A DNA stretch of 64,000 nucleotides from Thermoascus crustaceus (Eukaryota > Ascomycota > Eurotiomycetes > Eurotiales > Thermoascaceae). Made by a program: the position numbers and the translations under genes. Positions within the stretch are counted from its first letter, which is position 1. Each line of letters starts with the position of its first letter. Under the pieces are notes generated by a model that had not been told where the DNA came from, ran no database searches, and saw nothing but the letters and a program-made list of their open reading frames with translations. The stretch lies in contig BCIC01000002.1 in NCBI GenBank assembly GCA_001599835.1, forward strand, positions 1,259,137-1,323,136, read 5' to 3'. Shown in pieces: positions 33,657 through 45,373 of this stretch.

Positions 33657-35189
33657 TTACTTCCCATCATCCCCCTCCTCCCAATCCGTAACCACATCCT
33701 CATCCTTCAGACCGCCCCCCGCAGCAGCAACAGCCAACCTCCGCGCATTCCTAACCTCCCACTCAAACTCCTTCAGCGCCCTCAACTCACTCGACACGAA
33801 CAGACCCCCGATCAGCCCGTCCACAATCCCGGCCCCCAACCCCAGCGTGCTCACGAACATCAGGATGAACGCGATGTACGGCGGGTGCACTCTGTCTGTC
33901 CACCATACTGCGATTAGACAACCGATTGAAATTAGAAGGGCGATAAGAAAGTGCGAGAGCCGCCAGAGGCGCTGGGTGCGTTCGCGCGACACGTAGGATG
34001 AGATCATGTGGAGGATGTGGGTGTAGGTTTCGGCTGTTAGGCCGGTGTTGGGGTTTGAGGGTTGGTTCTGGGAGTGGGCGATTGGGTAGGGGGTGTGGTC
34101 TGCGTCCAATGTTGCTTGCTCAGCTGCGGGAGGCTGGGGAGGAGAAGGTACGTGACCGCCGTTGCGAGTGATGACGGCCTCGACGGCAAAGTGGTCGCTC
34201 AGCGAGCACCGCAGGGTCGGGTGTCTCTGTGTCATTGCAATCCTTGCGGACTCGATCGTCCATCTCGGCTCCGGGAACGAAGGCGGGTATCCTCCGTCCC
34301 CGACGAAGATGTAATCCAGGCGCTTGGCGCGCGGGTCTGGGACCTGAGGGTCGACGGTGATCTCTTCACCCTTTTCCAGTCGTTTCCGCTGCTCCTTCGA
34401 CCATCGCCAGGTGTTGAACGCCCCGTCGCAGGTCGCGCCATTCTCGGTGAGATTGAACTCCGCCGTCGGGATGGGTCGGTTGCGCTGGCGCTCTGCGGCG
34501 TCGATGGCTGCGCCTAGAGAGGAGTCCGGGTGGAGGTACTGCCAGACGTCCTTGACGGGGGCGTGAGCGGTGATGAGTCGATGCGCGAAGGAGGAAGGCA
34601 GCATGTTGAAGTCGCCCAGACCGATGACCAGATGGCCCCGTTCCGCGGCTCCGCGCATCAACTTGGCGATCTCCCACGCCTGGGCCGTCCGGTGGCAGAT
34701 GTACGAGTCATTGGGCTCCTTCTCGTAGGGCGCGTGAAGATGCGTGCAGAACACCTCGACGATATCCTCGTTCCCGGGTCCTGTCCGGATGCGCGCACAC
34801 GCGACGCCCTTCCCGACGTACCAGTCTCCGCGGAAGAAGGCCGTGGGCCGCCCGTTCAAGGGATACCCGTACATGGTGCTCTCCTCGATCGGCCATTTGG
34901 AGAGGATGGCCAAGCCGCCGCCGAAGATGCCGCTGAAGTAGAATTTCCCGTACGGCAGGATGTGTCGCGTCTGCCGCCGGATCGAGCGGTAGTCCTCCTG
35001 CGTCCAGCACTCCTGGAGGCCGACGATCTCGGGCGGCTCGTCGGCGATGGCGAGTCGGCGGCCTATCTCGGATAGTCGTTCACGGCGGTACTTGGCGAGG
35101 TATTTGAGGCCCCAGCAGTTGAGGGTGAGGATGCGGATCTGGGAGGGTGGTGATGGGGATGGACCGGCGGTGGGATCAGGAGAGGTCAT
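33657..35189 (-). CDS. isc1: Inositol phosphosphingolipid phospholipase C (neutral sphingomyelinase family)
   Basis: Uninterrupted 510-aa frame. The N-terminal 330 residues are an endonuclease/exonuclease/phosphatase-fold domain: ILTLNCWGLK, VGLQECW with the Mg-binding Glu, FCTHLHAPY, GLGDFNMLPSS, and the late SDHFAVEAV with the catalytic Asp-His pair. Two membrane segments lie at the C-terminus (FLIALLISIGCLIAVWW and YIAFILMFVSTLGLGAGIVDG), as in yeast Isc1 and neutral sphingomyelinase 2-type enzymes. The enzyme cleaves head groups from inositol phosphosphingolipids to ceramide at ER or mitochondrial membranes. Insert between catalytic motifs and the Pro-rich linker is normal for fungi. Convergent with THI4 and divergent from the WD40 gene, with a 356-bp shared upstream region. 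Confidence 0.93.
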   Translation of the reverse strand: MTSPDPTAGPSPSPPSQIRILTLNCWGLKYLAKYRRERLSEIGRRLAIADEPPEIVGLQECWTQEDYRSIRRQTRHILPYGKFYFSGIFGGGLAILSKWPIEESTMYGYPLNGRPTAFFRGDWYVGKGVACARIRTGPGNEDIVEVFCTHLHAPYEKEPNDSYICHRTAQAWEIAKLMRGAAERGHLVIGLGDFNMLPSSFAHRLITAHAPVKDVWQYLHPDSSLGAAIDAAERQRNRPIPTAEFNLTENGATCDGAFNTWRWSKEQRKRLEKGEEITVDPQVPDPRAKRLDYIFVGDGGYPPSFPEPRWTIESARIAMTQRHPTLRCSLSDHFAVEAVITRNGGHVPSPPQPPAAEQATLDADHTPYPIAHSQNQPSNPNTGLTAETYTHILHMISSYVSRERTQRLWRLSHFLIALLISIGCLIAVWWTDRVHPPYIAFILMFVSTLGLGAGIVDGLIGGLFVSSELRALKEFEWEVRNARRLAVAAAGGGLKDEDVVTDWEEGDDGK

Positions 35190-35545
35190 GGTGGTAGGAT
35201 GTAAGGTGGCTTGGCTCTAGCCAAGCTGTTGGATTAAATGAAGTACAACTGAAAGAAAAGAAGAAATAAACAACGAAAGGAAGCAATTAATTCATCCAAA
35301 CATCAGGAATTTCATGATGTACATGTACGAGGTAAAGAGAACCGACGTCGACGAGCTCCAGACAAAAGCCCCGACCGCCCTCACCGCCTTCCGTTCGCGC
35401 CCAACCCATTGGCCGACGCGAAATTTCACCTCGAGCGCCAGCATCGCGTTAAACCCCGTCCGGGAAACCCTCACATGCGCCCTGCAACCGTCGTCTCCCC
35501 CTTCGCGGTGCTGTAAACCCCTCGAGAAGGCCCTGAATCTGCAAA
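35190..35545. promoter_or_regulatory. Bidirectional promoter region
   Basis: 356 bp between the start codons of the ISC1-type and the WD40 genes, transcribed apart. Pyrimidine-rich toward the WD40 gene. No site can be named. Confidence 0.6.
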
Positions 35546-37433
35546 ATGGGCGACGACGACCATCCCTCCAAGCGCCGCCGTCTCGAGAACGGCTACGTCG
35601 ACTCCCCCATGGACTCTTCCTCCGACGAGCTCGCCGCAGCTTCCGACCACGAACCCGAGCGCCGCAGGGTCAGCTGGTCGAAACAGAAGGCTCACCCGTC
35701 GACGAGGAAGTATACCCGTTCGCCCAGCCTCAGTGACTCTGGGAGCCCTGACGAGCTGGCCGTCGACGCCGATACCTACTGGCGGGAGAGCATGCGGGAG
35801 CGGGAGCGCGCGAGGAACAGTACCGCTGCCGCTGCTACTCCGACTCCTGCGACTAAGCGTGGTGCCCGCGCTGCACCGGCGCAAAAGAGTCGGGGGGTAG
35901 ATCAGAGCCCGAAAGACCTGTCGTCGCAGAGGTCTTACGATGGGGAAGCTGAGGAGGACGAAGGGGAGGTTGATGGAGAGGTAGACGAGGAAGAGGGGGA
36001 CGCGAATAATATCAAACACGACAACACTAATGACGACGAGAACAACGAGGAGGAGATGCAGGATGTGCAGCAGGAGGAGGACAACCAGCCCGGAGAGGAC
36101 AGTAACAATAACAGCGCCCCTGATCATGCGGAGCGAACACCGACGCCTCCCCCTCCGCCTCCGCCGCCTAAACCGGAGCGCTTGAACTACAAGCTGCGAT
36201 CGATATTGAAAGGCCATCTGCGGGGGGTGTCGCAGGTGAAATTCTCGCCGGACGGGTCTATGATTGCCAGTGGTGGTAAGGATTACTGCATCTTGGTTCA
36301 ATTCGTGGGAAATGGTTCTGACACAGTCTGCGGCATAGGTGCCGACTGCGCGGTCAAGGTCTGGGACACGCTCACCGGGAAGCTGATTCATACCTTCGAG
36401 GGCCATCTGGCGGGTATATCGACCGTGGCTTGGAGTCCGGACGGGGAGACGATCGCCTCGGGGTCCGACGACAAGTCCATCCGTCTGTGGAATGTCTTAA
36501 CCGTATGTTACAGGTACCTCGTCGACTCCGAAAAGCACCTACTGATCTTGGTCGCAGGGAAAAGCACACCCAATCCCCTTCATTGGTCACCACAATTACG
36601 TCTATGCCATTGCCTTCTCCCCCAAAGGCAACATGCTCGTCAGCGGCTCCTACGACGAGGCCGTCTTCCTCTGGGACGTCCGTTCCGCGCGCGTGATGCG
36701 CTCCCTCCCAGCACACTCCGACCCGGTAGCAGGTATCGACGTCGTCTATGATGGCACGCTCATCGCCTCGTGCGCAGGGGATGGTCTGATTCGGATATGG
36801 GACACGATGACGGGGCAGTGTCTGCGGACGCTGGTCCACGAGGATAACCCGCCCGTGACGGCCGTGCGGTTCTCTCCGAACGGGAAGTTCGTGCTCGCAT
36901 GGACGCTTGACAACTGCGTTCGGCTGTGGGATTACGTCGAGGGGAGATGTATAAAGACGTATCAGGGCCACGTGAATCGGAAATACAGTCTTTCTGGCGG
37001 GTTCGGGGTGTACGGTGCTCCTGGAGGAAAGCCGGAAGCGTTCGCGGTCAGCGGGAGCGAGGACGGCGCGGTGCTCTGCTGGGACGTCGTCAGCAAGAAG
37101 ACATTACAGAGGATCGAGGGACATACCGACGTGGTCCTTTGTGTCGACACTTGCAAGGTAGGAGACAGGCGACTCATGGTCAGCTGCGGTCTGGACCGGA
37201 CCGTGAGGATATGGGAAGAAGTGGAGGAGAATGCCGACGATGAGGCTCAGGGAGCCACCGATAATAATAACAATGACGAGGCGGGAGAAGTAAACGGCGA
37301 CAATATCAACACCACCAATAGCAATAATAATGCATCATCCGCCGTTCAGCAGGAAGAGCCGGCGGCAATGGACACGGACATGGATGGGGAGCAGCAGCAG
37401 CCTCAGCATCATGGAAATGAGATGATTGAATGA
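35546..37433 (+). CDS. WD40 protein, Swd3/WDR5-like COMPASS subunit
   Basis: Three exons (35546-36275, 36339-36502, 36558-37433) give 589 aa. Residues 1-210 are a low-complexity extension with Ser/Arg, a long Glu/Asp run, Asn/Asp and a Pro run (PTPPPPPPPPKPE). Residues 215-515 are seven WD repeats, with recurring GH...D...WD signatures such as LKGHLRGVSQVKFSPDG, IRLWNVLTGK and VRIWEE. The linker GKAHPIPFIGHHNYVYAIAFSPKGN and the GH/WD spacing fit Swd3/WDR5, which presents histone H3 to the Set1 methylase and anchors COMPASS. The C-terminus ends in another acidic, Asn/Gln-rich stretch. The disordered extensions are longer than in yeast Swd3 (about 315 aa). Other WD40 families cannot be wholly excluded. 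The final codons sit just before an AGGTC repeat array. Confidence 0.8.
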
Positions 37434-38534
37434 TGGCTTCTTCTTCTTCTTCTCCTTCTTTTTTCCATATTATATCTATAAAGCATGGACGGGTCAGGGA
37501 CCTCTTTTTTGTTTTATTTTATTTGCTCCTTTTGCCGATAGTACCTATCTTGCAGGATACCCAGGGTAAAAATTATTATCACCATTGCCCATCTATATCC
37601 AATCCAAATCGAAACTTGGTACAGTTTAATGCAATCATTCAACAGCATGTTTTTCATCTGGGCAGAGAGAAAGACAGGTCAGGTCAGGTCAGGTCAGGTC
37701 AGGTCAGGTCAGGTCAGATCAGACCAGCAATCAGCCGAAATTATCAATATTGGTCATATTATATTCATCGGCACTGTATCTGACATCTCTCTATTTGGAC
37801 TTCAAGATTTCTAAAAGAATCTTTCAGTAACCCAGCTGCAATAGAATCCTTATGACAGGATGTATGTACAACACCCAAGGCCCTGCTCACAGCAGCCCCC
37901 CTCCTCGGTGATCATGGAAAACCGTCACTCAAGGAAACCCTGGTCAAGATTAAGAATGTAAGGGTACAAGTGATGGGAGCTTCAGACTATCTATCTAATG
38001 ATGTGTATGTAGCTGCAGCCACCACAGGTAAATAAAATGAATCTGATGCCTTATCCCTTCTAGGCCAGGCCAGGCCTCCCGAACGGATCAGTTTTGAGTT
38101 GCGCCCTGCAGAAAGGCAAAGGCAAAACTGGACGATGTATGTTGTTGCCAGTTTTTTCCTTTGTAACTGGTCTGTCTATACTACCGCCATGTCTTCAACA
38201 TCTTGCTAGGGCTCTTCATGCTTGACTATGTGGCATGGCTCTTGATCTCACGGCACCGACCTGCATATTCGCCCACTGTCAGTTCTTTTACCAGCCATAT
38301 CACGCATCCTTGGCTTCTACTGACGTTTATTTGTATTCAGCGCGATTTAGATGCTACATATGCCCTTTGTCAGAGGCTGCCACTATTGGAATAACTCCAA
38401 CGGGCCATTTGGTCATCCTGTAAAGTGGGATGGGTTAAGCTCTCCATATTATGTGTTCCATATTATGTGTTGGGTCAATCATTTCCAATGCAGCAATATG
38501 CTAGGTATCTACCTATCTTTTGAGGTATGCTGCA
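37434..38534. other. Intergenic region with AGGTC microsatellite
   Basis: 1.1 kb beyond the WD40 gene, before the converging 38.5 kb gene. No gene recognised. Confidence 0.5.
37676..37720. repeat. AGGTC pentanucleotide array
   Basis: Eight perfect tandem AGGTC units (37676-37715) followed by one AGATC variant. Likely polymorphic between strains. Confidence 0.9.
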
Positions 38535-39491
38535 TTAGTCTAGTGTCATAATTGTCACAAGGGGTGTCCATGACAACCAGGCCACAGTTCTCTGCCTCTG
38601 ACTTGTCTCCTTCTGCAAGGAAGTATAGGCATACCAGTCACTCCAGCCCGAACAACTCAGAGCAACATGTAGGTCCGAGACTCTTCCTGCTTTGTCCAGG
38701 ACCGGCAGAGGCAGAATATACATACATCCCCAACGAGCCTGTAGCTCTTTTACCTCTTTGAGGTCTCTGTCCTGAACGTGAATGTCGCTCCAGCTTGGGC
38801 CGCTGTTCCACGTTAGGTCATAACTGATTTGATCAATTACAGGCGTCAATTTGACCGTGACCAGTAAGTCGTCTTTTAGGAAGCGGAAACGGTAGACCTC
38901 TTTGACCCTAAGCAACATGCCCACGGCGACTTCGAAAAGAGGCTTCTCGCCAAGCGTCCCTTCCATATGCTCCTTCGTGATCTTCTCCGTTTCAAGCGAA
39001 GCCTCCGCAGAGCCTTCGACCTTTGCCCTGGCCTCAACTTTCATGCCAGCATAACTGCCACCAGCCGAGGCTTCGAGAGACGATTCCACTTTACCATACA
39101 GCTTTGTCTTTTCGATGGTCGTCTTGTCTCGCTTGATTGTCTCCGGGAGCTCGCTCTTGGGGAATCGCCTGACTTCCCTGACAACGGGAACCCATTCAAC
39201 CGGTTCATAGACTGCCACACTCCCGTTAACGTGATGCCACCCTTTGAGTTGGAGTATGTTGCTATCGGAAGGTTCCGATTCCATGTCCGGACAGACTAAG
39301 GTTTTGGGTAGTGTCGGCATCGTGGTGGGGTTGATCTTGAACCACTCGTCGAGTTGCTTCTTGCTCAAGCGCAATCCTTGCGTTTCATCGGCGATGGGAA
39401 TCGAGATTCTGGGAACATCGGAGTCATCGTAATAGTATTTGCCGCTGGACTCCCGCTTGAGACCTGTAAGGATGTAGTCCTTGTAGCCCAT
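38535..39491 (-). CDS. Uncharacterised protein of about 318 aa
   Basis: Continuous frame, start placed at the ATG opening MGYKDYILTGLKRESSGKYY (an in-frame upstream ATG-like codon would add 22 residues). The N-terminal 100 residues hold ISIPIADETQGLRLSKKQL and DEWFKINPTTMPTL. The middle (about residues 145-195) has a run of alternating small and charged residues (KVESSLEASAGGSYAGMKVE, ARAKVEGSAEASLE) without Cys, then a beta-rich part (YRFRFLKDDLLVTVKLTPV). No signal peptide or membrane helix. I do not recognise the family. The alternating stretch resembles an amphipathic strand or a lipid-contacting hairpin, but that is only a pattern. The C-terminal 70 residues are less convincing and could be changed by a small intron after ELQARWG. 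Confidence 0.5.
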   Translation of the reverse strand: MGYKDYILTGLKRESSGKYYYDDSDVPRISIPIADETQGLRLSKKQLDEWFKINPTTMPTLPKTLVCPDMESEPSDSNILQLKGWHHVNGSVAVYEPVEWVPVVREVRRFPKSELPETIKRDKTTIEKTKLYGKVESSLEASAGGSYAGMKVEARAKVEGSAEASLETEKITKEHMEGTLGEKPLFEVAVGMLLRVKEVYRFRFLKDDLLVTVKLTPVIDQISYDLTWNSGPSWSDIHVQDRDLKEVKELQARWGCMYILPLPVLDKAGRVSDLHVALSCSGWSDWYAYTSLQKETSQRQRTVAWLSWTPLVTIMTLD

Positions 39492-41640
39492 GGTGACAGC
39501 AGAATTGAATGGAAGACGGTGAATGGAAATGGATTCTCTGAAAGGCGGGTCAGGCACTTCGATTTGGCAGTCAACAGAAGGACATACTCATGGAAGGTTC
39601 GAAGCCGGGAATTCAGAAGCTATATATATGTGTCTCTCCCTTGACAAAGCAGGCATTGAAGTCTAGGTGATGTGGCCATGTCCAGTCGTCATGCTTCTTA
39701 CCGTGCATATGAAAAGCAAACAATCCCCAGTTCCGCGAAGATCGTGTGATATGGAGAAGAATCCAACCGGAAGTAGCGGATCAAGGTAGCCTTCTGCATT
39801 TCTTGGCCCATTGATCATGCGAAGTTCACAGCAGTGGCTTAGCTGAAAGGAGCAGCGCTACCATATCGAAAGTGAAGCCGATTTGCGTTATTGGAGCCAC
39901 TGCAATTGAACTTCATGAAACAGTACAGGGAGATCAGCTCTTGTGGCATGTGGATGGAGATATGGGCAAAGTTATCTCGCCCAGATGCAGAAGGAGGGGG
40001 GTCTGCAGAGGCATACTGTGTAACGGGGCGATACGGGCGTTGTGGAGAAAGGAAGCCTGCTGCCCGGACCTTACAAGACCAACTCGCGTTCTCATGTTTA
40101 TGCAAGTCCGTGAATAGTGCAGTGAGACCTCTTGAGCATTTTCGGTAGAAATCGTGGAGGGCTGCAATATAGGGCTATGGAAAACAGAGATTCATTCAAT
40201 AAACCATAATATCAAGCTAAGGTCAGATCAGAGGGAGAGATGCCCTTGAATATTCTTGTAGCAGTGAGATGGATCTGAAAATGATGCCATGATACAAACA
40301 AACACAAGACAGGATAATAAGCCTGCTGATTTAATCTATTTGGATTCTAGGCCAGTTAATAATTATGTAGAAGGTGTGTTGTGCCTTTCTACCAGGGTAA
40401 TTTTACTCAGCTCTGATTTTTGGGTCAGAGATTTTTTTTTTTTCTTGTTCTTAAAGAAGAAGGACGAGGCGAGCTGAGTTATTCTATTGTGGATACTGGT
40501 AAATCCTTCAGTCAGCCACCTTAGATCATGTTGGGGGTTGCTGGCCCATCTGCTCGTCCATATCAACCTCCTAGAGGTCAGCCTGCTCCCTGCCTCCTAC
40601 AACGCACGAGGTTCTGTCAGCCGAATATTACCACTACAACCTAGTGGTATGCCAAGAAACCTATCAGCCTAGTCAGCACACGCCGATTCGGATCTGCAGA
40701 AGGGGGGTTACCATCATGATCCGAATAGAGGCGTTTCGAAGAACATCAACGAAGGTCATAGTCCCTGCAATAAAGGAATCATACTGTCTATACCCGAAAC
40801 CGCCTATTTTCCTTTGTTATATCCTTTCATATTTCATGAAAATGTCTCGGGATTGTTAAATAAAGAAATATTCGGAAGGTCTTAACCCCTAATTCCATGA
40901 GAATAAATAGTCAGTTAGTTAGGTAGATTCGAATAATCAGAGTCCTTCGGATTACTAGGTTCGCACAGTCTGACACGTAAGCACGCAGGGTCTCAGGCTA
41001 GTCATTGCATTGTGGCTGTCTCGATTATCCTGAGCTTTGCTACAAATGCTTCGAATCAAGAAATAACTGCAGGATCAGCTGCATATGCTGCCGTTCTTGT
41101 GGTATTTGTCGGATCGGCTCTTTCAACACAACCTAGAGAGAAATAAGACATGCAAAAATGGTAGGATCCATTTGCACATCCCGATTCGAAAGGCAGGTGC
41201 TATGACCTAAAGGCGATGTGGCAGTGCAGGCCATTGAATGGAATTCTGATGGAGAAGCGCGTATACACCTCTCTGTGGACATATGCATTGTTTGGAAAAA
41301 TTTTCTCGTGGAAACAATATTTTCGGCAGCAAACAACTGCAGTATCTATGTTGCATAGAAATTCTATTTCAACGAGATTTATTCAATCTGAAGAACCTTC
41401 TAGTATAGTTGATATTATGATTTGCATTTCTCGAGATATGTTCTAATTTCACCAGGCTTAAGACGAATATACAGATTGGGATCTTTTTTCCATGAAGATT
41501 GCCTACTTTGTAGATAGATATCTTATGAAATTGTAAATGAAGACCTCAACTTGAGAACATTTTGGCTTCTTTATATTTGCCTCTCAACGAGTCTTGATTA
41601 AGGCTTCTCATTTGTACTTCATGTAAAGTCCAACCCAGCT
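39492..41640. other. Intergenic region, no gene seen
   Basis: 2.1 kb of AT-rich DNA with short overlapping frames and no family resemblance. Promoter of the 38.5-kb gene lies at its left end. Confidence 0.5.
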
Positions 41641-42595
41641 TCATATACCTACCTGATTTATCGCAATCAAAACTGAGAATTTTCTGAATATTCGCGAAGT
41701 AAACACGTGCGACATATATATCTGCACAGCAAGCCTTCCCCCATCAACCGGCATGCACAGCCCCGTCACGAAACTCGCCTCGTCGCTCACCAGGTATACC
41801 GCTGCGTTCGCAACGTCCTGAGCATCGCCCATCCTCCGCAGGGGAACTGTCTGTGAGAACCGTGCTCTTTCCTCTGGCGTGTCGGGAACGCCTGAAAACA
41901 TCTCCAGGAGCCCAGTTGGACTGCGCAAAGGGCAGATCGAGTTGACGCGGATGCCATGCGGGCCCCATTCAGCTGCTAGGCCTTGGGTTATCTAAATGGA
42001 CAGTTGCTGTTAGCTTCAAAACCCTTTTCTTGATGACACTTGGTCGAGTGAATGGTATGGATGCATGTATGGATATACACACCGTATTCACAAACCCCTT
42101 TGTTCCCCCATAGAACACCTGGCCAGGGCGAACCCTTGCTCCCGCAACCGACGACGTATTCAAAAACACGCCCGCCTTCCTTTTCACAAAGTACGGCATG
42201 ACCACCACCACACTCTGATAGATACTCTTCACATTGACGTTAATGATGTTGTCAAACTCGGCCTCCGTCACCTCAATGCTGGGTCTCTTCCGGTACGTCG
42301 TCCCCGCGTTGTTCACTATGATGTCGAGTGTTCCAAATTTCTGCTTCGCGAGCTCCAGGCCGTCACGCCACGCTTGTTGCTTCGTGCAGTCGAATTCCAT
42401 GAATATGGCTGTTCCGTGTCCCTGGGCCACGGAGGATGCGGCTTCAATATCGCTGGCAACACGCTTTCCATTCTCAACTGCTATGTCTGCGATGATGACA
42501 TGCGCTCCTTCGCGTGTGAATGATTTTGCGATTGCTTCACCGAACCCAGATCCTGCGCCGGTGATGAGGGCGACTTTCCCTTCGAGACGACCCAT
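41641..42595 (-). CDS. Short-chain dehydrogenase/reductase
   Basis: Exon 1 (42595-42083) and exon 2 (41991-41641), intron 91 bp, give 287 aa. Classical SDR: GKVALITGAGSGFGEAIAKSF (TGxxxGxG cofactor site), ADIAVENG with an acidic residue after beta-2 favouring NAD over NADP, NNAG, a Ser in LNTSSVAG, and YGGTK as the YxxxK pair. The end has PVDGG, then an extra 27-residue tail beyond the usual GG[RH] terminus. The acid after beta-2 points to NAD and hence to an oxidising role. Substrate unknown. Same strand as and 640 bp downstream of the SSADH-type gene, which suggests one functional group (see findings). Confidence 0.9.
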
Positions 42596-43235
42596 GGTGG
42601 ACTATCTGAGAAAAGTGAGGAGGAGCGTGGGGTGTGATTTCGTGACGGTTTTCGAAGGTCAAGAGTGGTACATGGTATGTTAAATAATGCTGTACATAGA
42701 TTAATAAATAACTCAGTGCCATGGTTGTTTCGACAATCAAGCAAATGGCATAAATGAACACTCAGCCTCCGTTCAATAGCCTATGAGGGGCCCTGCGGGG
42801 AAGAGAATCTGGAGTATAGGCATTGTTCGGAATCCCGGCTATATCCAAGTTCCCCACATCTGACTGCAAGGGTTTTAGTCCATAGAACAGCTGCATGAAG
42901 GACATGCTGGATGAGTCGCGGAGACTTGTTCTCCGTCTTAGCTGCGTGCTCTGTGATGTGAAAGGATTGCTTGGTTGAGTGTATACCGATATTTCCGCGC
43001 TGAGAATCCGCAGAAGTCTATTAATGTAGGAGTCAGGTCTCCGCTGTAACTTGCATACTAATTACGGTTTCTTGATAGTCACTTAAATACTGACACTTAT
43101 GGTGCGGAGCAATGGCTTTGTAAAGAACTTAAAATGAATATATTAAATGCAATAGTGACTGGAGGTCACAATTCGTCTTGAGGGATTTTTCCGAGATATC
43201 GCATTCACAAAGCAAGTATCTAAAGAAGTATAAAC
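42596..43235. other. Intergenic region between SDR and SSADH-type genes
   Basis: 640 bp. Both neighbours are on the minus strand, so this is SDR promoter and ALDH 3' end. Nothing else seen. Confidence 0.5.
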
Positions 43236-44918
43236 CTAGATACCCACAGTAATACTCTTGATATTAACATAGTCCTCCACACCGAACCTCGACCCTTCCC
43301 TTCCAATTCCACTCGCCTTGATCCCTCCGAAAGGCTGTTCACACGCGCTCACCAGCCCAACCCTAACACCAACCATCCCCGTCTCCAGCGCCTCCGCAAC
43401 CCTCCACAACCTTGAGATATCTTCCGTATAGAAGTACGACGCCAGCCCGCTCTCCTCCGTATTTGCGAGCTCTAGCACCTCCTCTTCCGTGTCGAATGCT
43501 ACGAGCGGCGCAACGGGTCCAAAAGTCTCCTCCGTCCCAAACAGCATCTTCTGTGGCGAGCTGTCGATCACAACTGTTGGAACGTAGAAGTTCGGGCCAA
43601 GCTTCTCTTCGATGTAGCCTCCCAGGATTACTTTGCCGCCCTTGGAGACGGCGTCGTCGACGTGGCGTTTCACCTTCTCAATGCCCTTGGGAGAGTAGAG
43701 CGGCCCGAAGTTGACGGTTGGGTCCCAGACGGAGCCGTGTTTGAAGGTTTTTGCGAGCGTGGCTCGCAAGGTGCCGGCGAATTCGTCCATGATGGAGCGG
43801 TGGACGAAAATGCGGTTGGCGCAGACGCAAGTCTGACCTGAGGAGCGGAATTTGGATGCGATGAGGCCTGTAACATGAATATTATTAGCGTCCCATTTGT
43901 GCATTTAGTTTCTGTCTCTTACCGTCAACAGCTTTCTGAATATTGGCATCCTCAAAAACGATGAACGGAGCGTTGCCCCCGAGTTCCATGCTGGTTTTCT
44001 TCAAGCTCCTCGCACACTCCGTGTTCAGATACTTCCCCACGGCCGTCGACCCCGTGAAGCTGACATGGCATACTAGCTTGTTATGGCACATTTCCTCACC
44101 AACTTGAGGCGTGGTCTCCGCGTCGCAAGTGACGATGTTTAGGGTTCCCGGAGGGAAGCCCGCACGCTCAAACAGCTTCGCGATCGCAATGGCGCACATT
44201 GGAGTTTCTGGCGCAGGCTTCAGAACGACCGTATTTCCTGCAGCAATAGCAGCACCGACTTTGCGCAGGATCATGGCCACAGGAGAGTTCCAGGGCGTTA
44301 TGGCAGCCACGACGCCCTGGGGCTCGCGGATCGTGAAGATGCGGTTGTTGCTCCTGGCTGCTGGGATAGTCTCTCCGTACAGGCGTTCAATCTCCCCCTG
44401 GAACCACTCGACAAAACTGATGCCGTAGTCCACCGTGATGTATGACTCAGTGATTGGTTTTCCCAGCTCGAGCGTGCATATTGCGGAGAGGTCATCTCTG
44501 TTGGCTTTCACAAGGTCCGTCCATTTCCTCAGCAGCTCCCTTCTTTTCCGGTGGGAGATTTGTTTGTAGGTCCTGAACGTCTGGTGGGCGACGTCGATGG
44601 CATGTTTAACTTCAGCCCGTGATAGATTAGCGACTCGGAATGCCACTTGGTTGTCCTCAGGATCTGGTAATGTCAGTAATTAAAGTGTCCGAATTTCCAC
44701 TAGATGTTTATATTGTACTCACCATATACAGGAAATGTTGCGCCTGAGGCAGCGTTGACCCATTTCCCGCCAATGTAAGCTCGAGTGTCGAGCAAAGATG
44801 GATCCTTGAACTTTGGGAGAGGTTAGCCGGTATTCAACAGGAATTTAGGGCACAGATGAACCTCATAAGGGAGCTTCTTTGAGAGGATCTCAGTTCCAGA
44901 TACTGCTACATCTCCCAT
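43236..44918 (-). CDS. Aldehyde dehydrogenase, succinate-semialdehyde type
   Basis: Four exons (44918-44862, 44810-44723, 44663-43923, 43867-43236) with introns of 51, 59 and 55 bp give 505 aa. Motifs: YIGGKWVNAASGATFPVY, ITPWNSPVAMILRKVGAA, KPAPETP, FTGSTAVGKYL, MELGGNAPFIVF with the general-base Glu, and SSGQTCVCANRIFV with the nucleophile Cys. The CVCANR form after GQT is typical of succinate-semialdehyde dehydrogenases, as are TVDYGISFVEWF and EETFGPVAPL. It would oxidise succinic semialdehyde to succinate with NAD(P). The two short N-terminal exons are easily missed; all splice sites are GT-AG and keep frame. Divergent from the MBL-fold pseudogene (456 bp between starts). Intact. Confidence 0.92.
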
Positions 44919-45373
44919 GCTTGGCGGCTAGCAGAGATGACCATGAAAGTGTATTTCTTTTTCCCTAGACAGACAGAGAATCCAGTGTTCCCGGGAATTG
45001 TAAGGTTTTGTTATTATAAATCATTTGGATAGTTCGATCGGCAATATGACGGCTATCACGGCTGTACAGACACATGTTGCGGGTAATGCGGGGAAGACAA
45101 GACGGAGCTTTTTTCTCCGCCTCAACGTCAGCATCATGGATATCTCGGAAGGAAGTCCGGTGAGGTACCTTTTGCAGTGGGCAATATGGTTGAGAATGTT
45201 TTCCAGGGTGCGCTCTATGTTTCCCAGCAGATACGATCCTAGGGGCCTGTAAAAGACAGCCCTCTTTTTGTGCATAAATGTACATCTGTGCCCACCTAAG
45301 GACTGCATATCTAACATAATATTGACATCGTTTCTAGTTGAATAGTGGAGAACGAAGAATCTCAGCTGTAGCG
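44919..45373. promoter_or_regulatory. Divergent region between ALDH and MBL-fold gene
   Basis: About 455 bp shared upstream of both genes, so it may carry a common control region. No site can be named by eye. Confidence 0.5.

Noticed and set aside
35471..36406. 311-aa minus-strand frame over the WD40 gene
   Set aside because: Antisense to the low-complexity acidic extension; Leu/Val/Ile runs are artefacts of the reverse complement of Glu/Asp codons.
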